This document shows positions 1 to 8,265 of a DNA stretch of 37,854 bases, piece by piece. This DNA comes from Planctomycetota bacterium (GTDB taxonomy: Bacteria > Planctomycetota > Brocadiia > SM23-32), in NCBI GenBank assembly GCA_021161675.1, contig JAGHAF010000004.1:1-37854 (forward strand). The letters are read 5' to 3'. Numbering within the stretch: position 1 is the first letter of the stretch; every line of letters begins with the position of its first letter. The position numbers were made by a program, and so were the translations under genes. The notes under the pieces are model-generated. The model made no database searches and was not told the DNA's origin. It saw only the letters and a list, made by a program, of their open reading frames with translations.

Positions 1-2
1 AT

Positions 3-740
3 CCCACGCTCCCCCCTATTCGCCCCCCTAACGGCACCATCCATCCGGTCTCGCGCACCATCGAGGAGATGAACGATATCTTCCGAACAATGGGCTTCGA
101 GGTGGCCTACGGCCCACAGGTGGAGCTGGAGTGGTATAATTTCGAGGCGCTGAACATACCCGCCGACCACCCGGCGCGGGACGCCTGGGATACTTACTAC
201 ATCACAGACGAGGTGCTGCTGCGACCCCATACCTCGCCCGGCCAGATACGCATCATGCAGCAGACTGCGCCCCCGGTGCGGGTGGTCGTGCCCGGAAGAT
301 GCTTCCGACGGGACACAGAAGACGCCCGCCATTTCTCCACTTTCTATCAATTGGAAGGCCTGATGGTAGACGAGGGCGTTACGTTCGGCGACCTGAAGGC
401 CGTGCTGCACATCTTCGCCAGGCATTTCTTCGACAAGGACGTGGGGCTGCGCCTGCGCCCGTCATTCTTCCCCTTCACCGAGCCGAGCGCCGAAGTGGAT
501 TGCACGTGTGTTATCTGCGACGGCAAAGGCTGCCAGACCTGCTCTTACAGCGGGTGGATCGAGATACTCGGCGCCGGCATGGTGGACCCGGCAGTGTTCG
601 ACGCTGTTGGCTACGACTCCGAACGCTACACCGGATTCGCTTTCGGCATGGGAGTGGAGAGGCTCGCCATGCTGAAATACCAGATAGACGACGGCAGGCT
701 GCTCTACCAGGGGGACGTGCGCTTCCTCAGTCAGTTTTAG
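3..740 (+). CDS. pheS: Phenylalanyl-tRNA synthetase alpha subunit, 5'-truncated by the window edge
   Basis: Frame is open from base 3 (PTLPPIRPPNGTIHPVSRTIEEMNDIFRTMGFEVAYGPQVE). Class II motifs include RCFRRDTEDARHFSTFYQLEGLMVD and GFAFGMGVERLAMLKYQIDD. Confidence 0.97.
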   Translation, partial: PTLPPIRPPNGTIHPVSRTIEEMNDIFRTMGFEVAYGPQVELEWYNFEALNIPADHPARDAWDTYYITDEVLLRPHTSPGQIRIMQQTAPPVRVVVPGRCFRRDTEDARHFSTFYQLEGLMVDEGVTFGDLKAVLHIFARHFFDKDVGLRLRPSFFPFTEPSAEVDCTCVICDGKGCQTCSYSGWIEILGAGMVDPAVFDAVGYDSERYTGFAFGMGVERLAMLKYQIDDGRLLYQGDVRFLSQF

Positions 741-742
741 TG

Positions 743-824
743 GAGTTGCTAAGTTGCTGAGTTGTTCAGTTGCTGAGGAACGCCGACCTTAATAACTCAG
801 CAACTTCGCAACCCAACAACCCAG
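743..824. repeat. Short-period (about 8 nt) repeat patch arranged as an imperfect inverted repeat in the pheS-pheT gap
   Basis: AGTTGCTA AGTTGCTG AGTTGTTC AGTTGCTG on the left; CAGCAACT TCGCAACC CAACAACC CAG on the right. Perfect 9-bp arms GTTGCTGAG (769-777) and CTCAGCAAC (796-804). Confidence 0.8.
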
Positions 825-834
825 CGGAAGGAAT

Positions 835-2856
835 ATGAAGGCAAGCTACAACTGGCTGAAAGAGTGTTGCGACTTTCAGATGCAGGCCCACGGCCTGGCG
901 GAGAAGCTGGGCAACGTGGGGCTGAACGTCGAGACGTTCGAACCGGTGGGAGCGGACTGGCGTCTGGACGTGGAGGTCACCAGCAACAGGCCGGACTGCC
1001 TCTCGCACCTGGGGCTGGCGCGTGAGATAGCCGCGCTGACCGGAACAAGCGCGAAGCGGCCCCCGCTCGGACCTGACGCGGGGGGCGAACAGTCCTTCGA
1101 CGACCTGTCCTCAGTCGAGGTGGCGGCCCCCGACCTGTGCCCTCACTATACGGCACGCCTCATCAGGGGAGTGCGCATCAGAGAATCGCCCGAGTGGATG
1201 CGGAACCGCCTGGAAGTCTGCGGAATCCATCCCATCAATAACGTGGTGGACATAACTAACTACGTCATGCTGGAATGCGGGCAACCGCTGCACGCCTTCG
1301 ATTTCCACCTGCTGGAGGGCGGCCGGATCGTCGTCCGGCGCTCTCGTCCCGGGGAAATAATAGTCACCATAGACGGCGGCGAACACGAACTGACCGGGAA
1401 GGAATGCGTCATTGCGGACGCATCCCGACCCGTGGCCCTGGCGGGCGTTATGGGCGGAGCACAGTCGGAGATTCGACACAACACAACGGACGTGCTCCTG
1501 GAGGCCGCCCGCTTCGAGCCGACGAACATACGCCGCACCTCCCGTCGCCACCTGCTGGCCAGCGAGTCCTCCTACCGCTTCGAAAGGGGCATAGACCCAG
1601 AAATCACAGACTGGGCCTCGCGGCGCGCCTGCCAGCTCATCGCCGAACTGGCCGGAGGCGCCGTGGTCGCGGGCGTCGGAGCGGTGCGTGCGGACGAAAC
1701 GCTGACTCCCGAACTCACGCTCCGACTGGCCCGGCTGGCAATGCTTCTCGGCATCGAAGTGCCGCGTGAGGTCACGCTTCGGATATTCCGGGGGCTGGGG
1801 CTCGAGGCGCTTGGCGAATCTGCCGACGGCATTATCCTGCGCGTGCCAAGCTGGCGCGGGGACCTGCGCCGCGAGGTTGACCTGATAGAGGAGGTGGCGC
1901 GCATCTACGGCTACGACAAGATCAAGGAAACCACCGAAATGCCCGTGCGACCCACGGCGCCCGCGAAAGAAGAACGAGTGGGCCGCCGCGCGCGCAGGCT
2001 CATATCCGGCGCCGGTTTCAACGAAGTGCTCACACGCAGCCTCATCCGCCCCACGCCGGTCCAGCTCGCCCAGCCGTGGCACGCCGGCCAGCCGCTCCAG
2101 GTGCGTAACCCCACGACCTCCGAGAGGACGCACCTGCGCCTGACCTGCATGGCCAATCTGCTGAGGATAAAGCGGTTCAACCAGATGCACGGCAACAAGC
2201 GCGTTGACATCTACGAAATCGGCGCCGTCTACCTGCCCCGCGAGGACGAGAAACTGCCCCATGAGAAGGAATGCCTCACCCTCCTGACCGATCGCGACGA
2301 GGGGCTGCGCGCCTTGAAGGGCATACTGGCGAACCTGATGGACGAGTTGGGCGTAGAGGGCGACCTCCGCGAAACGCCCGAGAGCATAGGCCCGTTCCAG
2401 GCAGGAGAGGCCCTCGCACTCCATCTCGGAGACGACCTGCTTGGCTGCGTCGGGACGCTGGACGCCGAGATCGCGCGGGACTATGACCTGGCCGGCAGGC
2501 CTGCTCTTATGGAGCTGGACTTCGATCTTCTCGCGCGCAGGGCGCAGCTTGTGAGGCCCGCCAGAGCCGTCCCGCCCTACCCCGCCACCAGCCGCGACCT
2601 GGCCATCGTGGTGGCCGAAGACGTTCTCTGGGCCGACGTGGAGGCATGCGTCCTCGCCAGCGCAGATGAGACCCTGGAGTCGATAGAACCATTCGACGTC
2701 TACCGGGGCGATCCTATTCCCGCCGGACACAAGAGCATTGCGTTTTCCTTGACCTTCCGGCGCGCCGACGCGACCCTGACCTCTGAAGAAGCCGAGCAGG
2801 CGCGCCAGACCATCCTCGATGCCCTCCGGGACGAGTTGAACGCAGAGCTTCGCTGA
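835..2856 (+). CDS. pheT: Phenylalanyl-tRNA synthetase beta subunit, short form
   Basis: N-terminus MKASYNWLKECCDF, DVEVTSNRPDCLSHLGLAREIAALTG, B5/catalytic-like core, and a C-terminal FDX-ACB domain (YPATSRDLAIVV...). RBS-like GGAAGGA precedes the ATG. Confidence 0.96.
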   Translation: MKASYNWLKECCDFQMQAHGLAEKLGNVGLNVETFEPVGADWRLDVEVTSNRPDCLSHLGLAREIAALTGTSAKRPPLGPDAGGEQSFDDLSSVEVAAPDLCPHYTARLIRGVRIRESPEWMRNRLEVCGIHPINNVVDITNYVMLECGQPLHAFDFHLLEGGRIVVRRSRPGEIIVTIDGGEHELTGKECVIADASRPVALAGVMGGAQSEIRHNTTDVLLEAARFEPTNIRRTSRRHLLASESSYRFERGIDPEITDWASRRACQLIAELAGGAVVAGVGAVRADETLTPELTLRLARLAMLLGIEVPREVTLRIFRGLGLEALGESADGIILRVPSWRGDLRREVDLIEEVARIYGYDKIKETTEMPVRPTAPAKEERVGRRARRLISGAGFNEVLTRSLIRPTPVQLAQPWHAGQPLQVRNPTTSERTHLRLTCMANLLRIKRFNQMHGNKRVDIYEIGAVYLPREDEKLPHEKECLTLLTDRDEGLRALKGILANLMDELGVEGDLRETPESIGPFQAGEALALHLGDDLLGCVGTLDAEIARDYDLAGRPALMELDFDLLARRAQLVRPARAVPPYPATSRDLAIVVAEDVLWADVEACVLASADETLESIEPFDVYRGDPIPAGHKSIAFSLTFRRADATLTSEEAEQARQTILDALRDELNAELR

Positions 2857-2873
2857 CCTGGATGCTTCCTCCG

Positions 2874-2902
2874 TTGACAAGGATGCGCCTCGCCCCTACC
2901 AT
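2874..2902 (+). promoter_or_regulatory. Candidate sigma70-type promoter upstream of tyrA
   Basis: TTGACA, 17-nt spacer, TACCAT. Confidence 0.5.
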
Positions 2903-2976
2903 TACATGCTCTCATGCATCCCCCCAGAACCTGGAGGCGACGACGAGTAACCGTGTTTCCATTCCTCAAACCTAAT

Positions 2977-3819
2977 ATGTTCAACCGGGTGGCGATCGTC
3001 GGTCCCGGTCTGATAGGCGGTTCGATCGGGATGGCGCTGCGTAAGCGGCGCCTTGCGTCCACAGTGGTGGGGATAGGACGAAGAGAAGTCTCCCTGCGAA
3101 GGGCGCTGCACGTAGGCGCCATTGACAAGGCCACGTTGAGTATCGCGGAAGGAGTGCGGGGGGCGGATATGGTCATCCTGGCTACGGCCCCGGCCACCTA
3201 CGAAGGCCTGCTAAAAGAGGCGGCGCACGCTCTGCGTCCGCACTCCATCCTGACCGATGTCGCCAGCACCAAGGTCGGGGTGATAGAAACAATAATCGCC
3301 GCGCTAGAAGCGCGGCCGGACGTCGCCTATGTGCCTACCCATCCCATGGCAGGCAGCGAGAAACAAGGCCCTCTGGCTGCCCGCGCCGACATGTTCGAGG
3401 GGGCCGTCTGCATCATTACCCCACTGACAAACACGTTCCCGAACGTCAAGAGCGTAGTCGTCGACATGTGGAAGGCGCTGGGCGCCCGCCTCGTGAGCAT
3501 GACCCCCCAAGGGCATGACCGGCTCGTCGCCAGAATCAGCCACGTGCCCCATCTGCTCGCCGCCACGCTGATGCAATTAGTCACGGAGGACGAAGCGGAC
3601 CTTAGCGGCGGCGGGCTGCGCGACTCCACTCGAATAGCCATCTCCTCGCCTGAGCTGTGGATTGACATCTGTCGGGAAAACCGCCAGCAAATCCAAATCG
3701 CGCTCGAAGAATACATCAAGCTACTCCAACAAACGGCCGATTGCCTCGACAAGCAGGATTTCAACCGCCTGAAAGAGTTGCTCCAGGCCGCCAAGGCTAA
3801 ACGCGACCGGCTCTCCTGA
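2977..3819 (+). CDS. tyrA: Prephenate/arogenate dehydrogenase family protein
   Basis: N-terminal Rossmann motif VAIVGPGLIGGSIGMALRKRRLASTVVGIGR; VPTHPMAGSEKQGP motif. The ORF track start is 2914; the ATG at 2977 fits the family better. Confidence 0.92.
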   Translation: MFNRVAIVGPGLIGGSIGMALRKRRLASTVVGIGRREVSLRRALHVGAIDKATLSIAEGVRGADMVILATAPATYEGLLKEAAHALRPHSILTDVASTKVGVIETIIAALEARPDVAYVPTHPMAGSEKQGPLAARADMFEGAVCIITPLTNTFPNVKSVVVDMWKALGARLVSMTPQGHDRLVARISHVPHLLAATLMQLVTEDEADLSGGGLRDSTRIAISSPELWIDICRENRQQIQIALEEYIKLLQQTADCLDKQDFNRLKELLQAAKAKRDRLS

Positions 3820-3845
3820 CACCACCGGCGCTTTCCAATGGAACC

Positions 3846-6830
3846 ATGCAATACCGCATAGAAGTTATCCACAAACCGGAGGCCAAGGACCCGGACGGGC
3901 TCAGCGCCCTGGCTGACGTGCGCGACCTCGGAATGGAGAGCGTCCGGGACATCCATGCCGTGAACGTGTTCCTGGTGGACGGCGAATTAGATCGGGCGCA
4001 GGTCAGGACACTGACTGAGAATCTGTTCATCGACCCGATAGTCGAATGCTATCGGATATGTGGTCCCGGCCAGGAGGACTGGCCCTGGGCCGAGGGGCAG
4101 GGCGTCCACTCCATCGAAGTGAAGCGCAAACCGGGGGTGATGGACCCCGTTCAACAGAGCGCCCTCAAAGGCGCGGAGGACCTGGGCCTACGAGACCACG
4201 TAGTGGCCGTCCGAGCCGCCACAAAGTATCTGATCCGCGCAGAGCTGTCCCGCCGTCAGCTGGAAGAGATAGCCTGGAAGGCGCTCGCCAACAACACCAT
4301 CGAGGAAGTCCACATTGACCAGGCGGAAGTCGCCTATCCCCTTCAAAGCCTCCAGTATGAGTTCGAGCTGAAACGCGCGCCACTGCGCGCGGCCGGCGAC
4401 GAAGAGTTGCTGCGCATAAGCCGTGAGGGCGTCCTCTCCCTGACGCTCAAGGAAATGAAGACCATTCAGCGGCATTTCGAGGACCTGGGCCGTGATCCCA
4501 CCGACCTGGAGCTGGAGATACTCGCCCAGAGCTGGAGCGAACACTGCGTCCACAAGACCCTGAGAGGACACATCACGTACGAAGGGCCGATCCCTGCCGG
4601 CTGGGAGGAGTTCATAGACGAAGAGGGCCGCCTGGTGCTTGACAATCTGCTCGCGCAAACCGTGGCGCGGGCCACGCGCGAATTGAACAAGCCCTGGTGC
4701 ATCAGCGTGTTCGAAGATAACGCCGGCATCATCGAGTTCGACGACAATTACGGCATCTGTTTCAAGGTGGAGACGCACAATCATCCCAGCGCCATCGAGC
4801 CCTATGGCGGCGCAAACACCGGCATCGGCGGCGTCATCCGCGACCCGCTGGGCACCGGCCTCGGGGCCAGACCCATAATGAACACCGACGTCTTCTGCTT
4901 CGGCCCACCGGACATGAAGGAGGACCAGGTTCCCAAAGGCGCCCTGCACCCACTGCGTGTAATGAAGGGGGTGGTGGCCGGGGTGCGCGACTACGGCAAC
5001 AGGATGGGCATCCCTACCGCCAACGGCGCCGTATACTTCGACGAACGATACACGGCCAACCCGCTCGTTTACTGCGGCAACATCGGCATTATACCGCGCG
5101 CTCAGGTCCTCAAGCAGGCAAGGCCGGGCGACCTGGCGGTCACTCTCGGCGGAAGGACCGGCCGGGACGGCATCCACGGCGCCACCTTCTCCTCAGTGGA
5201 ACTGACCAGCCAGAGCGAAACCGTCTCCAGCGGCGCCGTCCAGATAGGCAATCCGATTACGGAGAAGAAGGTCCTTGACACACTGCTTCAAGCCAGGGAC
5301 CGCGGCCTCTATAGCGACCTGACCGACTGCGGGGCGGGGGGCCTGAGCTGCGCCGTGGGGGAGATGGGCAAGAAAACCGGCGTCCAGGTCGAAATCCAGG
5401 ATGTGCCGCTGAAATACGAAGGGCTTAGTTACACTGAAATATGGATCTCCGAGGCGCAGGAAAGAATGGTCCTGGCCGTGCCACCCGAGAACCTGGACGA
5501 GTTGATGCGCATCTTCACCAGCGAAGACGTCGAGGCCACGGTCATCGGGCATTTCACCGACGACGGAATGCTCAAGGTCGAGTACGGCGGCAACGTCGTG
5601 GCCCGGCTGGACATGGGCTTCGTGCACCACGGCCTGCCCCGGTTTGAGGGCTCTGCAAAATGGACGCCTCCCCGACTGGCCGACCCGTTTCTGGAAGAAA
5701 CCTGGGACGAGGAGAGCCGCGACGCGTGCCGCCTGGCGCTCCAGGGGCCGGAGGACTACGCCGAGGCGCTGCGTCGGATTCTGGCCGCGCCCAACGTCCG
5801 CTCAAAGGAATGGATCGTGCGCCAGTACGACCACGAAGTCCAGGGACAGACGGTCATCAAGCCGCTGGTGGGAGTGGACAACAGCGGGCCGGGCGACGGC
5901 TGCGTTATCACTCCGATCCTGGGCTCACATCGGGGCGTGGCCGTCGGCTGCGGGCTGAACCCGAAGTACGGGGACATTGACCCCTACCACAGCGCCGCGT
6001 CCGCGATGGATGAGGCGCTCAGAAATATCACCGCCGTGGGCGGCGCCATCAAGCGGGCCGCCATATTGGACAACTTCTGCTGGGGCAACACCAACCGGCC
6101 AGAGCAGTTGGGCGCCCTGGTGCGCGCTTCGCTGGCGTGTTACGACTTCGCCGTCGGTTTCGGTGTGCCGTTTATCAGCGGCAAGGACAGCCTCAACAAC
6201 GAATTCAACACCGGGGCCGAGCTGATAACCATACCCCCCACCCTTCTCATAAGCGCCATCAGCATCGTGGAGGACGTGCGGCGGACCGTCACAATGGACC
6301 TCAAGGAGCCCGGCAACGCGCTCTACCTGCTGGGCAGAACCTATCCCGAACTCGGGGGCTCTCACTACCTGGAGCTGTTCGGGCTGAAGGGGATGACTGT
6401 CCCCGAAGTGCGCGTGGAACAAGCCCGCACAACGATGAACGCCATGAGCCGAGCAATCCAAGGGGGATTGGTCCGGGCGTGCCACGATCTGTCGGAGGGC
6501 GGATTGTGCCTGGCAGCGGCGGAGATGGCCATCGCCGGGCGGATAGGACTTCGACTTCGCCTTGCCGACGTTCCTTACGGGGGCCCTCCCGAGCGGCGGC
6601 TCGACCAGGCGCTCCTATTCAGCGAGTCGAACAGCCGATTCCTGGCCGAGGTCCGGCCGGAGCACAGGGAGGAATTCGAGGCGCTACTTACCAACGTTCC
6701 CTTCGCCCGCGTTGGGCGAACAGACGAGTCTGCCCGCTTTATAGTGCGTGGATCGCAGGGCCAGACGCTTCTGGCCGCTTCCCTGGAAGAACTGAAGCGT
6801 GCCTGGCAGACTCCGCTCGTGCCCCACTGA
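3846..6830 (+). CDS. purL: Phosphoribosylformylglycinamidine synthase (PurL) with two N-terminal PurS-like repeats
   Basis: SWSEHCVHKTLRG, FKVETHNHPSAIEPYGGANTGIGGVIRD and DLTDCGAGGLSCAVGEM are PurL signatures. Residues 1-70 and about 85-160 look like tandem PurS domains. Confidence 0.95.
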   Translation: MQYRIEVIHKPEAKDPDGLSALADVRDLGMESVRDIHAVNVFLVDGELDRAQVRTLTENLFIDPIVECYRICGPGQEDWPWAEGQGVHSIEVKRKPGVMDPVQQSALKGAEDLGLRDHVVAVRAATKYLIRAELSRRQLEEIAWKALANNTIEEVHIDQAEVAYPLQSLQYEFELKRAPLRAAGDEELLRISREGVLSLTLKEMKTIQRHFEDLGRDPTDLELEILAQSWSEHCVHKTLRGHITYEGPIPAGWEEFIDEEGRLVLDNLLAQTVARATRELNKPWCISVFEDNAGIIEFDDNYGICFKVETHNHPSAIEPYGGANTGIGGVIRDPLGTGLGARPIMNTDVFCFGPPDMKEDQVPKGALHPLRVMKGVVAGVRDYGNRMGIPTANGAVYFDERYTANPLVYCGNIGIIPRAQVLKQARPGDLAVTLGGRTGRDGIHGATFSSVELTSQSETVSSGAVQIGNPITEKKVLDTLLQARDRGLYSDLTDCGAGGLSCAVGEMGKKTGVQVEIQDVPLKYEGLSYTEIWISEAQERMVLAVPPENLDELMRIFTSEDVEATVIGHFTDDGMLKVEYGGNVVARLDMGFVHHGLPRFEGSAKWTPPRLADPFLEETWDEESRDACRLALQGPEDYAEALRRILAAPNVRSKEWIVRQYDHEVQGQTVIKPLVGVDNSGPGDGCVITPILGSHRGVAVGCGLNPKYGDIDPYHSAASAMDEALRNITAVGGAIKRAAILDNFCWGNTNRPEQLGALVRASLACYDFAVGFGVPFISGKDSLNNEFNTGAELITIPPTLLISAISIVEDVRRTVTMDLKEPGNALYLLGRTYPELGGSHYLELFGLKGMTVPEVRVEQARTTMNAMSRAIQGGLVRACHDLSEGGLCLAAAEMAIAGRIGLRLRLADVPYGGPPERRLDQALLFSESNSRFLAEVRPEHREEFEALLTNVPFARVGRTDESARFIVRGSQGQTLLAASLEELKRAWQTPLVPH

Positions 6831-6872
6831 GGCCACCGCGTTCACCAAAGGCAGCCTTTCCCCCCCACCGGC

Positions 6873-6901
6873 TTGACATAATCACCCTCTGCGCCTACAA
6901 T
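6873..6901 (+). promoter_or_regulatory. Candidate sigma70-type promoter for nusA-infB
   Basis: TTGACA, 17-nt spacer, TACAAT. Confidence 0.75.
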
Positions 6902-7069
6902 GGTTACGTATCGTGTGTATTTGTGCGTTGCGTTAGACTCCAAAACGTTCTAGATACCGCAGAGGCGGTCCTGAGCTTCGGTGTGCTGCCCATGCCGTTG
7001 GTTGTGCCCGTGCGTTCTTCTGAGCGACGCCGGGTGGGCGGAACACCTTTTTCATTACGGGTTGGCAAG

Positions 7070-8203
7070 ATGCAAGGCAAAGAAATACTTCGGCTGGTCG
7101 ATAGCCTCCACCGCGACAAGGACATCGCTGAGGAGGTGATCTTCGAGGCCATCGAGAATGCGCTCCAATCAGCGGCCCAGAAGCACTACGGGGCCAGCAC
7201 GGACGTGGTGGTCCAGATCGATCGGGAAACGGGCGAGTTGGCCGCCATCCGGGCAGGTCAGCGCATCGAACCTGAGACGCTGGGCCGTATAGCCGCTCAG
7301 ACCGCCAAGCAAATCATAACGCAGAAAATCCGAGAAGCCGAAAGCGAGACAATCTACGAGGAATACATCGAGCGGTTGGGCACCCCCGTGACTGGCACTG
7401 TGCAGCGTTTCGAGGGGGGCGCGATCATCACCAACTTGCCCCGCACCGAAGCTATACTGCCCCGCTCCGAACAGATCCCGGGCGAACATTATCAGGCAGG
7501 CGAACGCATCCGGGCCGTCATCCTGGACGTGCGTCTCGAGAGCAACCGCGTGAAGATATTCCTGTCCCGCACGAGTCAGGAATTCATCAAGCGGCTCTTC
7601 GAGCTGGAGGTGCCTGAGATCGCCGAGGGCGTCGTGAAAATCAGGAGAATCGCCCGCGAGCCCGGCCTGCGCACCAAAGTCGCGGTGGAAAGTCTGGACA
7701 GCCGTGTGGATTGCATCGGAGCCTGTGTAGGCGTTCGGGGCACACGCATCAAAAGCATTATAGACGAGGTCAAGGGCGAAAAAATTGACATCATCCCCTG
7801 GAGCGATGCGCCCGAAACTCTGATCGCCGCAAGCCTGCGCCCTGCCGAAATACTTCAGATCATGCTCGAAGAGGGCGAAGGCATTAGACGCGCAACAGTC
7901 ACTGTCCCGGAAGATCAGCTCGCCCTGGCAATCGGCTGGAAAGGCCAGAACGTGCGCCTGGCGGTAAAAATGTCCGGCTGGGACATCGACATCGTCTCAC
8001 CGGAGCCGCTAGAAGAAGACGAACAGCAGGAAGAACCAGAAGCGACGGCCCAACAGGACGCAGAGCCCGGAAACATAGAAGAACTGGAATCAGAAGTCCC
8101 CGAACAGATCGAGGAAACGGCCGAACAGACCGGCGACGAACAGCAGGCGCTCCAAGACGAACCAGTCGAGAAAGAACTCAGCGCATCCGAAGACGCCATC
8201 TGA
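7070..8203 (+). CDS. nusA: Transcription termination/antitermination factor NusA
   Basis: MQGKEILRLVDSLHRDKDIAEEVIFEAIENAL; S1 and KH domains (GACVGVRGTRIKSIIDEVKGEKIDIIPW; ALAIGWKGQNVRLAVKMSGWDIDI); acidic C-terminal tail. The longer ORF call from 6137 is rejected. Confidence 0.96.
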   Translation: MQGKEILRLVDSLHRDKDIAEEVIFEAIENALQSAAQKHYGASTDVVVQIDRETGELAAIRAGQRIEPETLGRIAAQTAKQIITQKIREAESETIYEEYIERLGTPVTGTVQRFEGGAIITNLPRTEAILPRSEQIPGEHYQAGERIRAVILDVRLESNRVKIFLSRTSQEFIKRLFELEVPEIAEGVVKIRRIAREPGLRTKVAVESLDSRVDCIGACVGVRGTRIKSIIDEVKGEKIDIIPWSDAPETLIAASLRPAEILQIMLEEGEGIRRATVTVPEDQLALAIGWKGQNVRLAVKMSGWDIDIVSPEPLEEDEQQEEPEATAQQDAEPGNIEELESEVPEQIEETAEQTGDEQQALQDEPVEKELSASEDAI

Positions 8204-8265
8204 GTGTTTCAGCTTCGGTTTGCCTGCGCCTATTGGGCGCAACAGCTCACTACTATGGAGAGCGG

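Noticed and set aside
1111-2880. 589-aa minus-strand ORF opposite pheT
   Set aside because: Shadow ORF in GC-rich coding DNA; pheT on the plus strand has clear homology and this translation is low-complexity with no recognisable family.
6137-7069. N-terminal 311 aa of the ORF track entry 6137..8203
   Set aside because: This part is out of frame with purL, which it overlaps, and crosses the nusA promoter; real NusA begins at MQGKEILRL (7070).
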